DNA of 64,000 bases from Chrysogorgia sp. JL179-B06 (GCA_035772405.1 JAYKKM010000018.1:765001-829000), one strand, 5' to 3'; positions 18,560 to 29,746 are shown, counted from the first letter of the stretch. Notes: generated from the sequence alone by a model not told the origin. Made by a program: numbers and translations.

Positions 18560-18862
18560 TCGATGTTTTGCACGTTAACCAGAGAAATCTACAACCGCTA
18601 GGGCCTCATAGATTCCATTATATAATGTACCTTTTCTTAAAGAAGAATGAAAAAAATATTATAGCAATACACATAGCCATTGCGAAACTATAACGATTAA
18701 TACTATAAAAAGCCAAGTCTGCAGCTCCAGTTTCACTCTACGCGAAGACGTTCGATGTCTAAACTTTTGCACGTTAACCAGAAAAATCTACAACCGCGAG
18801 GGCCTCATAGATTCCTTTATATAATATTCCTTTTATTAAAAAAGAATGAAAAAAAATATTAA
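18560..18862 (+). repeat. Direct duplication of ~90-bp flank
   Basis: The stretch GCACGTTAACCAGA...AATCTACAACCGC...GGGCCTCATAGATTCC occurs at 18570-18660 and, with few changes, at 18767-18862. The first copy starts inside the inverted-repeat end, so the duplication overlaps the boundary of that element. The region from 18863 to 19158 has no supported gene. Confidence 0.6.
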
Positions 18863-19156
18863 AGGTGCCGTCCAGTCCGTTCTGCGCATGTCCACGTGTT
18901 ATATAAACATTGAACATGACTGTATTGCGGATTTTTTTCACACGCTTGAGCTTTCCGCCGAAAAAGCGTGTCATAATAAGCTGTTTGGTTCCTAAATGTT
19001 GTTAATATATCAAACTACCACTCGTGCCTTCGCCACCTTTAACGAATACTCGCTTTCTGTTAACTTTCTCATGAAATTTCTTCGATCAGAATCGTTCTAT
19101 CAGAGCAGGAAAACTTTTCAAAGCATGTTCAAGTTTTTAACGAACCAGGACCTCAC

Positions 19157-19374
<218 letters not shown>

Positions 19375-19441
19375 TAAAACAGATTTGTAACATGAATGTT
19401 ACAAAGCTAGCGGATGGTTCAAGAGTGCTCGATACCTTTAG

Positions 19442-19614
<173 letters not shown>

Positions 19615-19745
19615 TAAATGTAGTGATAGAAACTATCGTGAGGATAGAAACTAGCGCATACAAAATCGTACGGATAGAGTGCTCAATGCGTACGCAGAGC
19701 GGTATAACACAAGATGAGAAACACAAGTTACTTCATCGAAATTTT

Positions 19746-19805
19746 ATTTACTACAGAACTGTTTCGTATGGCAAGTGTTAAGCTTGCCACACTCATCAGG
19801 TAAAT
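19746..19805 (-). ncRNA. Type-I hammerhead ribozyme (Penelope-associated)
   Basis: On the minus strand all core parts are present in order. Stem I strand ATTTAC is followed by CUGAUGA, then a 10-bp stem II (GUGUGGCAAG with CUUGCCAUAC, one G-U pair, loop CUUAACA), then GAAA. A minimal stem III (CAG, loop UU, CUG) leads to cleavage triplet GUA and the closing stem I strand GTAAAT. A15.1-U16.1 pairing is kept. Tiny stem III type-I hammerheads are known in Penelope-like elements. This one lies downstream of, and on the same strand as, the Penelope GIY-YIG gene at 20304-20720, so it fits the element's terminal repeat. Confidence 0.85.
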
Positions 19806-19962
19806 GATATAATATTTTGACAGCGCAACGGAATATATACAATAGATGCATAATTAATTTGATCATGTTACATGTAGTGGTGAGATTGTTATCGTAGTAG
19901 GAATTTCTTCCGGTGTCGGCATGTGGATACGAGTTCGTTCCGTTTGTTGAGAGAGCTTAGTT

Positions 19963-20145
<183 letters not shown>

Positions 20146-20303
20146 GTGTAGGTTTTGGTCTACGAAATGCAAAGAGTGCTCAACAACATATAGTTAGAGC
20201 AAATAATAGATTTTCGCTTACCTCAAAACTGGTCTGCTACAACTTGTTTCATCTGTAAAAGAATCTTCAGGCAGTGACAATATCGAAAGGGATGACCGCT
20301 TAT

Positions 20304-20720
20304 TTATAGGCTTTCTGCCGGAAAGTGGGGGCGTATGTGGGGGACAAAGCATGAGGTCATGGCTTTGTTTGCGTTGATTACGCGAAATTTATTACGATGA
20401 CGACACTGTGAAATTATTTCCGCTCTTTTGTTGAGTAAACTATTCTTATTTTTTTCTTTTAAAATACAAAATGTTTCTTCTAAACATAAATTGCATCGTT
20501 TTGATCCTCCTGTGTACGAAATAGAATGTTTTAGAATTTGCCAATTAATACTGAAATCTTTATTGTTTTCTTTCAATGTCCAAATATATTTCGAAAGTTC
20601 GGTGTCATTTTCATGCTTTTTATGTTGAAAAGATTTAGTGTGGTTGGCCAATCGCTCTTTGAATGTGGTTGCAGTCATACCAATGTAGTGTTTTATTTCG
20701 TTTGTGATGTTTACTGTCAC
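20304..20720 (-). pseudogene. Penelope-like GIY-YIG endonuclease, 5' truncated
   Basis: A 138-codon minus frame. It starts inside the domain with H-Y-I-G-M-T, then F-K-E-R-L-A-N-H (conserved Arg and His), E-L-S-K-Y-I-W-x-L-K, and R-C-N-L-C-L-E-E with the catalytic Glu. It ends L-L-N-K-R-A-E-I-I-S-Q-C-R-H-R-N-K-F. This is the GIY-YIG nuclease of Penelope-like retroelements, which nicks target DNA for reverse transcription. The first GIY strand and the RT domain are missing, so this is a 5'-truncated copy. The ATG is internal. A partial inverted copy lies head-to-head at 20750-21047. Confidence 0.9.
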
Positions 20721-20749
20721 TGTTGCTTTGCATCATTTGTTACTTTTGC

Positions 20750-21044
20750 ATCAAAACGATGCAATTTATGTTTAGAAGAAAAATTTTGTATTTTAAAAGA
20801 AAAAAATAAGAATAGTTTACTCAACAAAAGAGCGGAAATAATTTCACAGTGTCGTCATCGTAATAAATTTCGCGTAATCAACGCAAACAAAGCCATGACC
20901 TCATGCTTTGTCCCCCACATACGCCCCCACTTTCCGGCAGAAAGCCTATAAATAAGCGGTCATCCCTTTCGATATTGTCACTGCCTGAAGATTCTTTTAC
21001 AGATGAAACAAGTTGTAGCAGACCAGTTTTGAGGTAAGCGAAAA

Positions 21045-21047
<3 letters not shown>
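20750..21047 (+). mobile_element. Inverted partial copy of Penelope 3' end
   Basis: The reverse complement of about 20212-20507, nearly exact over about 290 bases. It carries the C-terminal third of the GIY-YIG protein (from R-C-N-L-C-L-E-E to the same stop) on the plus strand, plus the same 3' untranslated sequence. Head-to-head partial copies are common in Penelope-like elements. Both copies end next to (TA)n tracts (19965-20144 and 21047-21078). Confidence 0.88.
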
Positions 21048-21231
<184 letters not shown>

Positions 21232-21252
21232 CACTAAGGGAGTCCCGGCATT

Positions 21253-21360
21253 AGGCTCTCGGCAACGGCTTCCGTAGCTCAGTGGTCAGAGGAAGGCCTT
21301 GAAGTTGCATTTTTCGCAACTGGTCCCGGTTTGGTCTTAAAATGTATGTATTCCAACACT
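21253..21360 (+). mobile_element. tRNA-derived SINE, internally deleted
   Basis: GGCTTCCGTAGCTCAGTGG matches the head of the full copy at 21490. The sequence then jumps from CAGAG directly to GAAGGCCTTGAAG, so the anticodon arm and B box are missing. The tail (GCATTTTTCGCAACTGG onward) matches the full copy. Confidence 0.8.
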
Positions 21361-21489
21361 CGAAATTTTCCTTCACCATAAATCCTTTCAACATGTAGTT
21401 TGATCGAGTGAAATGCCAAATATTACCTATAATATACCAAGAATCTTATCCCGGCATTACCACTATATATACAGAACTCGTGACTAGGC

Positions 21490-21658
21490 TCTCGGCAACG
21501 GCTTCCGTAGCTCAGTGGTCAGAGCACTGCACTAGCATCGCAGGGTCGCGGGTTCAATTCCAGCCGGAAGACCTTGAAGTTGCATTTTTCGCAACTGGTC
21601 CCGGTTTGGTCTTAAAATGTATGTATTCCAACACTCGAAATTTTCCTTCACCATAAAT

Positions 21659-21660
<2 letters not shown>
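21490..21660 (+). mobile_element. tRNA-Ala-derived SINE, full copy
   Basis: The head at 21502-21570 folds like a tRNA. A box TAGCTCAGTGG, anticodon loop CTAGCAT with anticodon AGC (Ala), B box GGGTTCAATTCC and an acceptor-like CTTCCG...CGGAAG are visible. One mismatch in the anticodon stem and a poor first stem argue against a working tRNA. The tRNA-unrelated tail (CTTGAAGTTGCATTTTTCGC onward, ending CACCATAAATCC) is shared with the first copy. RNA polymerase III would transcribe it from the A and B boxes. Confidence 0.87.

Positions 21661-21689
<29 letters not shown>
21661..21689. repeat. (TA)n microsatellite
   Basis: Short TA tract between the plus-strand SINE and an inverted SINE copy. 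Confidence 0.9.
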
Positions 21690-21691
<2 letters not shown>

Positions 21692-21770
21692 CGAAAAATG
21701 CAACCTCAAGGCCTTCGAATTCCGGCTGGGATTGAACCCGCGACCCTGCGACGGAGGACTTTCAAAGTAC
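21690..21770 (-). mobile_element. Inverted SINE copy, partial
   Basis: On the minus strand reads GTCGCAGGGTCGCGGGTTCA, a B box, CAGCCGGAA and the start of the same tail (GGTTGCATTTTTCGCAA). The 5' half of the tRNA-like head is missing. It is more diverged than the two plus-strand copies. Confidence 0.8.
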
Positions 21771-22800
21771 ATTTAGCCAAATATGATTACTTGTAATATA
21801 CCCAGATTACCACCACTATATATACAGAACTCGTGACTAGGCTCTTGGCATGAGTCTCGGTATATAATGTAAAACAGTAAAAACTCGCTGCTCTGTGGTC
21901 AATTGAACCATTTTTATTCGAACTGATGATATGACTAATTAATACTTTGACAATTTGTTATGATTTTAAATTCCCAGGAGCATAAAATCTTGTGCTTAAC
22001 AACAATAGGTTAATTTCTAAAGGTCTCGTTTTTTTATACACCCTGTATATCATGAATAAACTACGCTAGGTTGTTTACCTCGGCCCTTCGGACAACGTAT
22101 TTACCGGTCGGTTTCGTTACCTGTAACTATTAATTACCGTTATACATTGTTGAAATCAACACTCGAAATTTTCCTTCACCATATTAGAACATGTAAGTAA
22201 AATGCTAAATATTATTTATACATCGAATAAACAACCCTCACTGGATGCCCTCAATTTATATGAGAGATAATAATGGCAGTCAGCCGCGAAGTGCCATATT
22301 TAAAGTCTATATCGAATCTCTGCGAATGGGAAGTGCACAGGAAGTGTCTACAACAGGTCTGCAGTCGTTGCCCCAATTGAATCATCCGCTTTTAATATTT
22401 GAAGACACCTGGGCATGATGCAATGTTTATTATGTTTTTAATGCTAAGTCAAACGCGCGCTCTTGTCATAGAAACGGTGTTCAATATTGACACTGAAACA
22501 GTTACAACGAGTCAAATCGTAAATTCGATAATAAGTCGACACTTTGGACAGCTCACGCCATGGCTTTGCAGTCGATGATTGTCAAGGAAAATAAATTCAT
22601 TCTTTCATTTATAATGAGATCAATGAACCCCTGTGCGTTGACATTTGAACCCTCATGCCATGTGAATTGCTGGCAAAATTTGAAATGAAACGATCATTGG
22701 TTACAGTTGGCAAAAACGTAGAGCATTCGAAAGTTTGGTTGCAGATCAGCTGCGTTGAAGCGAGCATGTTAATTGCATTGTTATTATCGGATCAAAATTT
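21771..22800. other. Upstream of H2A, no gene seen
   Basis: Another CACTCGAAATTTTCCTTCACCAT fragment of the SINE tail lies at 22160-22182. The rest is single-copy by eye with no ORF or RNA structure I can support. I saw no divergent H2B or other histone gene, although animal histone genes are often paired. Confidence 0.45.
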
Positions 22801-22807
22801 ACAGTCC

Positions 22808-22936
22808 CTGATTGGTTGAAAGCGCAGGCGGACCTCTGCGAAGACAGTGTCTGTAAGTATGTAAATTTGATCAGCTTCAACCTCGCTCTGTGATTGGTTA
22901 AATCATTATGAACTTTGATCCGGCCGTGAGTATAAA
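22808..22936 (+). promoter_or_regulatory. Histone H2A promoter
   Basis: TATAAA at 22931-22936 lies 92 bases before the ATG. Two inverted CCAAT boxes (GATTGGTT) are at about 22810 and 22893. CCAAT boxes plus a TATA box are usual for S-phase histone genes. The presumed start site is near TCATTCGCAG at 22961-22970. Confidence 0.75.
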
Positions 22937-23027
22937 GCCACCACAAACATTAAAAGTTTATCATTCGCAGATTTTAATCTCATACCTTCGTACGTAGTGT
23001 AGGAAAGAAAAACGTTCAAACGAGAAA

Positions 23028-23405
23028 ATGTCCGGTCGTGGTAAAGGTGGCAAAGGAAAGGGAGTCAAGTCGAAAACCCGTTCTTCTCGTGCTGGTCTTC
23101 AGTTTCCAGTCGGTCGTATTCACCGTCTCTTGAGAAAAGGCAACTATAGCCAGCGAGTCGGCGCCGGTGCTCCCGTATATATGGCGGCAGTTTTGGAATA
23201 TCTGTCTGCTGAAATCCTCGAGTTAGCTGGAAATGCCGCCCGTGACAACAAGAAGAGCCGTATTATCCCGAGACACTTGCAGTTGGCCGTCCGAAACGAC
23301 GAAGAACTGAATAAACTCTTGTCCGGAGTTACGATTTCCCAAGGTGGTGTTCTCCCCAACATCCAGGCTGTCCTCCTGCCCAAAAAGACCGAGAAGAAGG
23401 CATAA
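23028..23405 (+). CDS. H2A: Histone H2A, replication-dependent
   Basis: 125 codons, intronless and full length for canonical H2A. M-S-G-R-G-K starts the N-terminal tail. The histone fold carries [22 protein letters not shown], the acidic-patch residues E-I-L-E-L and [10 protein letters not shown], and a C-terminus L-P-K-K-T-E-K-K. It pairs with H2B in the nucleosome. The tail lacks the SQ(E/D)-hydrophobic motif of H2A.X and the extended loop of H2A.Z or macroH2A. Small differences from typical animal H2A include Y-S-Q-R and V-Y-M-A. Expression in S phase is expected from the promoter and 3' stem-loop. Confidence 0.98.
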   Translation: MSGRGKGGKGKGVKSKTRSSRAGLQFPVGRIHRLLRKGNYSQRVGAGAPVYMAAVLEYLSAEILELAGNAARDNKKSRIIPRHLQLAVRNDEELNKLLSGVTISQGGVLPNIQAVLLPKKTEKKA

Positions 23406-23442
23406 GTTTTCAAGTTATTGCCATATCTTTAACAAAACAACC

Positions 23443-23458
23443 GGCTCTTGTAAGAGCC
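23443..23458 (+). terminator. Histone mRNA 3' stem-loop
   Basis: GGCTCTTGTAAGAGCC forms a 6-bp stem with a 4-base loop 38 bases after the stop, followed by ACCA. This binds SLBP and replaces poly(A) on replication-dependent histone mRNAs. A purine-rich histone downstream element, GAAAGAAAGC, lies at 23471-23480 for U7 snRNP pairing. Confidence 0.95.
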
Positions 23459-23519
23459 ACCAAATCAATCGAAAGAAAGCAAACGATTGCTCGAACACCG
23501 GCATCAGTCGATAAGACAC

Positions 23520-24022
23520 TACACCGGAACAGGCTGAAATTGACACGTGATTTATATCGACTGCAAGAAAACAGAACGATAGATATATGTTATGTACTAG
23601 AAATACGTATACGCAACAACCCTCGCCCGCTTACTGTTTGAAACTTATATAGCATACTCTCGAGCGTATACTATAGGAATTCCTATAGGAAAATTGCATT
23701 TCCTATAGGAATTGGGCCAAAATCTAATAGGAATTCCTATAGGAATTGCTATTGGATTTTTTGTAAGGGAATAGTTGCTTACAGTATTTTAATTCTTACT
23801 TTCAGTTGTACTTGAATTATATAATAGCCCATTCATTTGCCAAACTGAATATACTCTCAGTGGATAATATCTCTGAGAGCTTTGTGTTGTCTGAATTTAA
23901 TTGTTTCATAGCTAGGACATCAAAATAAATAACATAAATACATTAATGGTAATAGTAAGTATAAACAGACACTATTGGCTGTTGAAGGAAGAAAGTGCAT
24001 CTTTTTCATAGGGGTGCATATA
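23520..24022. repeat. Dispersed repeat after H2A
   Basis: 23520-23594 recurs nearly exactly at 45529-45622 (ACACCGGAACAGGCTGAAA through GATAGATATATGTTATGTA). 23594-23640 and 23770-24010 recur directly at 27163-27605. Between them at 23665-23765 is a tract of CCTATAGGAATT units, with related TATAGG units at 26290-26360. No gene. Confidence 0.7.
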
Positions 24023-24390
24023 CAGTAGAAACTGAGTTTGATGACCACCCCTAAAATTGCCAAGCAAAAGTGGTCGTAAACGACAGGTGGAATGGCAAAT
24101 ATCGAAATATCGAAAATATTTTATTTACAGCAATTTGATCTAACAAACAGACTAAAGAGTAAGGAGCGCACTGTCAAAAATATTGTATATTTACGTGCAA
24201 AAGCAAACGCTTATCTTGTAAAAAAGTCGCTCATGACAGGTTAAACGCTAAAAAGTGGTCGCGTTTGGCAGGTGGTCGCTAATTGCAGGTACAGTATATA
24301 CATTTTAACTACAAATCGTCCGTGCCAGCAAGTGGTCATAAACGGCAGGTGGTCATAAAACACAGGGTCATAAAAACTCCGGTTCTACTG
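24023..24390. mobile_element. pogo/Tigger-like MITE with TA duplication
   Basis: Starts CAGTAGAAACTGAGTTT and ends AACTCCGGTTCTACTG, with TA on both outer sides. The interior repeats GGTGGTC and AAACGGCAGGTGGTC units near the right end, as in pogo/Tigger-type elements. The empty counterpart is visible in the duplicate at 27595-27630. 368 bp, no ORF. Confidence 0.82.
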
Positions 24391-24396
24391 TATAGG

Positions 24397-26265
24397 GTCC
24401 ATTCCAATTAAGGCAATGAATAACAGCTGTATATGTATATATAGCTGCAACCTCGTACGCAGGGCCTATCTCCGCCGCCGACCCCCCGCCACGCGCGCTG
24501 CGAAAAGGCCCTGGCAGGGGCTGGTCACGTGTCACCCAGATTCTGGGTGATAACAAAAATTAATTTAGTGGGAGGGGATGGTACGTTTAGGTTGTCCAGG
24601 TGCAGCTACTGGCGGCATGTAATGGCTGCGATACTGAAGTTTTATCCTGTCGTAGATGGAATCGATCTTTCCTCGAACCGTCGCGGACTCCGCACGCTGT
24701 AAGAAGTCACTCTCCTCCGCAGAGGCTTCTTGCGCTTTTTTAGAGTTCGGGTAATACTTATAGGTGGGCTATTATTGGGCTCACAGGGTGTTTTGGGGAC
24801 GCGTGGAGAGAATCGGGACGCGGAATTGCGAGCGCGCGGGGGAAGACGGCCGCGCGCCCTCTCAGCCCGCCAGTCCGTGCTGCCCAAACTATTTGCCCGA
24901 ACTCTAAAAAAAGCGCAAGAAGCCTCTGCGGAGGAGAGTGGTAAGAAGTTGAAAATGTGTCAAAAGCTCATGGCGACGTGCTTCAGCGAAACAAAGCGCT
25001 TCCTGAACTCATCTGTCGTCGTTGAGAAAGAAAAGTAAAGAACGCTTCAAATTTAAAGAAAATTATTGCTAACACGCGAAAGTTACTTATCCAGAATTCA
25101 GCCGATTTAAAAGGAGCATTGAAATATCGCCGTCTGCCCTTTCCCTAGAGAAATATTTCTAAACCGACGCCGCCTCGTCGTCTTCAATTTTCAAAGGTTA
25201 GTTTTAAAATCATCAGTTGTTGTTTTAATCTAAAATATATAATAACATCATGACAGAACGTTGACGCTTTATAACTGCCTTTTTACATTGAAAGAGTTGA
25301 ATAGAGATAACAATGATCGTCACTGCATCTAGACATGTTAACCCGAAATTTTCGAAGTTGATAGAAAATGGAAAATAACACTGCGTACGCAGCACTGTGT
25401 ACTTTGTTATTTCGAATGTCTAGGATAGTATTATGCTTGTGTCACTTCATATTAAATTAAAATATTTCGCAAATATAAGTAATTCGATCGATCGGATATT
25501 AAAATACTATATTTGGGATAAATACTATCAATAGACATTCGAAATAACAAAGTAGACAGTGCTGCATAGACTGTTTATTTTCTATTATTAAAATCACTTG
25601 ACGCAGTGACGATCATTTCTATCTCTGTTCAAAAGGCAGTTAAGCGGTAAACGTTATTATATATTTTGGATTGAGTCAACAACTGATAATTTTAAAACTA
25701 ACCTTTGAAATTGAAGATGACGAGGCGGCGTCGGTTTTGAAGTTCAAAAACGTTCTTTTCGACAAAGGGACAGACGGCGGAAACTAGTAACTGTTGCGTG
25801 CCAGAAATAATTTTCTTTAAATTTGAAGCGTTCTTTACTTTTCTTTCGCAAGGACGACAGATGAGTTCATAAGCGCTTTGTTTTGATGAAGCACGTTGTC
25901 TACCCTGTGTGCCACGTTGTCATGAACTTTTTCAACATCAACTAATATAACCGCGTTCTTGCAGTACTGTATGTGGAGTCCTCAAGGGATTCGCAGAGTC
26001 GATAGAACAAAAAATCGATTCCATCACAGGATAAAACTTCTTCGCATCAGTGGCCATTATATGCCAGTTGCTGCACCTTGCCACCTGGACAACCTCCCCT
26101 CCCACAAATTTTTTGTTATCACCCAGAATCTGGGTGACACGTGACCAGCCCCTGCCAGGGCCTTTTCGCAGCGCGCGTGGCGGGGGGTCGGCAGCGGGCG
26201 GAGATAGGCCCTGGGTACGAGGTTGATATAGCTGTAGCTGTATATGCAGGCTAATTCAAATTGGG
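24397..26265. repeat. ~1.85-kb palindrome, hAT-like inner ends
   Basis: Left arm (about 24430-25424) and right arm (about 25532-26265) are reverse complements once a 233-bp MITE is removed from the left arm. The central spacer is about 107 bases. Within the arms CAGGGCCTATCTCCGCC (24459) faces its complement ending at 26213, like hAT ends, and a GC-rich block follows. No ORF. It may be a non-autonomous foldback transposon or an inverted duplication of one element end. Confidence 0.75.
24708..24940. mobile_element. Mutator-like MITE, 9-bp TSD
   Basis: Begins CACTCTCCTCCGCAGAGG and ends with the complement, with ~44-bp TIRs. The nine-base duplication GTAAGAAGT is at 24699-24707 and 24941-24949. 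Nine-base TSDs with TIRs of this length suggest the Mutator superfamily. The right arm of the surrounding palindrome lacks it, so it inserted after the palindrome formed. Confidence 0.85.
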
Positions 26266-26289
26266 TTATAGGTTTCTACTGTAGGTTGC

Positions 26290-29200
26290 CTATAGAAAAT
26301 GTTCCAATTGCTATAGAGGTCTATAGGTTTCCTATAGGATGGCACTAGGCCTATAGACTTTTTTTGTTAGGGTATTGATTTCTCTCAAGAGGACCGGTCT
26401 CAATGCAGAGCAAGGAAACTGATCTTTCCTAACTCAGAACTTGAAACTGATTTGTTAATTAGAAACCCTAGGATTGCAAGTACCTCTTGTAATTAGAAAT
26501 TCGGTTTAGGCATTTTCACATCATATCTAAAGAACTAATATTATCTCAATGAATATTCATACATACATGTTTTAGCAATTAAGGCAATTGATAATCTGCA
26601 GGATATACAATTATGTGTTTATATTTGTAATACTTTAATTTGTTAATAGGCCCAGTGTAATAGTATTGAAGGCTTGATTAACAGCCTCTGACAGTGACAA
26701 TCATACCTACACTAAAATATATTGGGACTGATTGCTATAGAAAAAGCGAAAGCGACGCTCGGATTGGGTTCACAAACTATGGATAAATATATTAGATATT
26801 CCGACGACGATATCTTATGAACTACTGGCTCTAGCAAATCATGCTATACATCAAATGAAAGCCTGAATAAAACTCGGACATATTTACAAAATTAACTTTG
26901 TAAGTGTAACTGACTACTAACAGCATCAAAAAAGGGAAAACGGGTTTACCATTTGTCGCCAATTAAAATTTACGAGCTTGTTATCTTCCGCCAACGGTAC
27001 TGTATCTTTTGAACACTACATTTTCAATGAACTTTTTGAACACAAATCTTCATTGCCGTATAAATTCCTTTTGTTACCAAGGCAACGAAAATTGGACGAC
27101 GGTTGATGCATAACCAAGATAACCAATGGTTAATTTGCATTATAGCAATGCATCATGGGTACTAGAAATACGTATACGCAACAACCCCTCGCCCGCTTAC
27201 TGTTTGAAAGTTTTTTTGCTTACAGTACTTCTTTTAGTTCTCACTTTCAGTTGTACTTGAATTAAATGATTGCACATTCTATGTGGTGACGCAAGCATAT
27301 GCTTGCGCGCGCGATTTCGTTGTAATTTGTTGACGTGTACAAATAATTTTGTAATTGTAGGTTGTTTTTACTAGTTCACGCTCTGACGAAGTCCTGAGTA
27401 CGGGACGAAAGCTCAGCAAATTGTATCTTTAAAATAAACATGGTGTATAGCTACAAACGTTTGATTTTATTACAATTGCACATTCATTTGCCAAACAGAA
27501 TAGACTTTCAGTGGACAATATCTCCGAGAGCTTTGTGTTGTCCGAATTTAATTACACTATTGACTGTTGAAGGAAGAAAGTGCATCTTTATCATAGGGGT
27601 TTTATAGTGCAAATGTATAGGGCCCATTCAAATAGGGTTTACTAATTGGACACATATTAGGGATTCTACCCTGATTGTTGGTGTGGATAGATTATACCTG
27701 TATGCAGTAATTTGATAATTCTACCCACATTGGACGACTGCGATGTGGAGCTGGCAGGGGATGTGGATGACTTAATATTGATTTCTCTCGAGAGGTATCA
27801 ATGCAGAACAGGGAAACTGATCTTTCCTAACTCGGGACTTGAAACTGATTGGTTAATAGAAACCCTATAATTGGTACATATTGTAACTATAGAAGTAATA
27901 TCTATCATCATATCTAAAGACACATGTTTTCGCACCTTATCAATTACCTTAATTGACATCTTCAGCATATACAACTTTTGAGTTAAATTAAATTAGCTTT
28001 TGTAACATTGTACTGTACATATATGAATTATGTGTTTATATTTGCAATAACTTTAATTTGTTAGGAAATAAGACTGCCATTAATACCAGTGTTAGCATTG
28101 AAGGGGATATCCTGTATAAATATTATTGTATTATTATTATTATTATTATTAATAATAATAATGCCTAATGCAGTCTGCAGATATCATATTTTGATGGTTA
28201 ATACAAAAGCCATATGTACGTCCAACAAAGCATGGCATAAAAAGCTATATAATCAGGATGACCCATTGCTTATAGCCTGCTTGTTGACAATGATCTGACA
28301 TAGTGAGTGTCAACATATCCAATGTCAACATAATCCTATACCGGTATAATTGCTGTACATGTATTTTACATTGCAAGTCTGGGACCAGTATTGTCCAAGC
28401 CTATTATCAGACACAATAAGTTATGGCCCACTAGGCCAGCTACTGTAGGCCTAACATGTTTCATAATGGATGGAGTAAACACAGATTGTTTGTGGAATAC
28501 AGACCAGTATACAATACATAGACGATCGTCAAGTTCATATCCTCAGAAAAATTATTCCCTTCTGATCACTGGTGACTCTAACCATTTGAGCCATCGAGAC
28601 TCAGATGGAGAGAGGTAACAATGATCTACTGATGATTCAAATGATATAAGTGCCTATGCGGCAGTTACTATACATCATTCAGTAATATTTGAATGTGTTA
28701 ACTGCTGTAGTAATTCAACCCGCATAGGACATAATGTAATCAGTATATAAATCATTGTAACTCAGAATCATTTTTCTGAGGATATATGAGCTTGACGCTC
28801 ATCCATGTATTGTCTGTCTACTCTGAGCTCTCCCTTACTAACTACAGCAGTGCACATATTACCACTGACCAGTATACAGTAATTGCTTGTTTATACTACA
28901 AAATTGTAGTCCAGGCCCACTGTACAATAAATATAGGCTAATCATAATATAGAGGGCAAAATTACTCGAATATATAAATTGGCTAATGAGGAGAGCATTT
29001 TTCTGAAATTCAGGGCAAAATTACTTCTACCTGATTGGTGTTTTACTGGTAAATCCAAGCTCCCCTGTTCTGGTAAATCCAAGCTCCCCAGTTAATGTTT
29101 AACTCAACAAAGTTGGTTGTAATGTACCGTTTACTGTCAGTGGATTGTATAGTTGTTTTTCGCTTGGTTTTGACATTTGGCTGACTTTCTCATGTTGTTG

Positions 29201-29739
29201 ATGTGCGTAGCTAACTTATTTATGAATACATTTTGCCCTCCATATAATTAAGTTAACAGGTAATCACATGGTTCCTCGTAAAATTAAGGTTTAATTTCAC
29301 TTGTGTTTTCCAATGGTATAATGAAGCCCTGGGACTGATTGCCAACAGGAAACAGCTTTAAAAAGCTCGGATTGGATTGACAAACTCTGATAAATATATT
29401 AGATATTCCGACGACGATATCTTTTGAACTACTAACTCTAGCAACTTATGCTATACATCAAATGAAAGCCTGATTACTCGAACATATTTGCAAAATATCT
29501 TTGTAAACTGATTAATAACAGCATCAAAAAAGGGAAAACGGGCCTTTGACGCCATTTTAATACGAACTTGTCATCTCCCGCCGATGATACTGTATCTTTT
29601 GAACACTGCATTTTATGAACTTTTTGAACACAAATCTTCATTCACCGTATAACCCGACAAAACATATGTACTTTTCGTGTTTAAATATCTCGTTAAATAT
29701 AAGGACTTTTTCGCACCGCGAAGGCCCTGAGGACGAGGT
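26290..29739. repeat. Repeat-rich intergenic region with direct duplications
   Basis: 26700-27070 (TATTAGATATTCCGACGACG through the GGGAAAACGGG stretch) recurs at 29385-29645. 26385-26470 recurs near 27780-27865. A (TTA)n microsatellite lies at 28125-28161. Frames in this stretch are short and unsupported. It appears to be built of two or three tandem copies of an old repeat of about 2.5-3.5 kb with later insertions. Confidence 0.6.
27282..27471 (+). mobile_element. Short insertion with hammerhead-like core
   Basis: Compared with the duplicate at 23770-23880 this stretch is extra and is flanked by TTGCACATTC on both sides. It contains CTGACGA, a GTCC...GGAC stem and GAAA (27382-27411), which is the order of a hammerhead core. 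I could not complete stems I and III with a proper cleavage site, so it is at best a degenerate ribozyme. A CAAGCATATGCTTG palindrome lies near its left end. A non-autonomous retroelement is likely. Confidence 0.5.
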
Positions 29740-29746
29740 CGCACAC

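Larger units (their letters stand above)
9123..18578. mobile_element. Long-inverted-repeat element with nested insertions
   Basis: TTAACGTGCAAAA at 9123 and its complement ending at 18578 open inverted arms. The left arm runs inward through 9390, is cut by a MITE, continues at 9776-9897, is cut by a second MITE, and continues to about 10560. The right arm runs back from 18578 to about 18050. The arms include the TTCGAGTTAAGCCCC-type repeats. Without the two MITEs and the gypsy element the unit is about 3.3 kb. It has no transposase of its own, so it is a non-autonomous foldback-like element of unknown superfamily. Confidence 0.65.

Noticed and set aside
21502..21570. Functional tRNA-Ala gene
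   Set aside because: Anticodon stem mismatch, poor acceptor pairing and a repeated tail with a deleted sister copy make a SINE head more likely.
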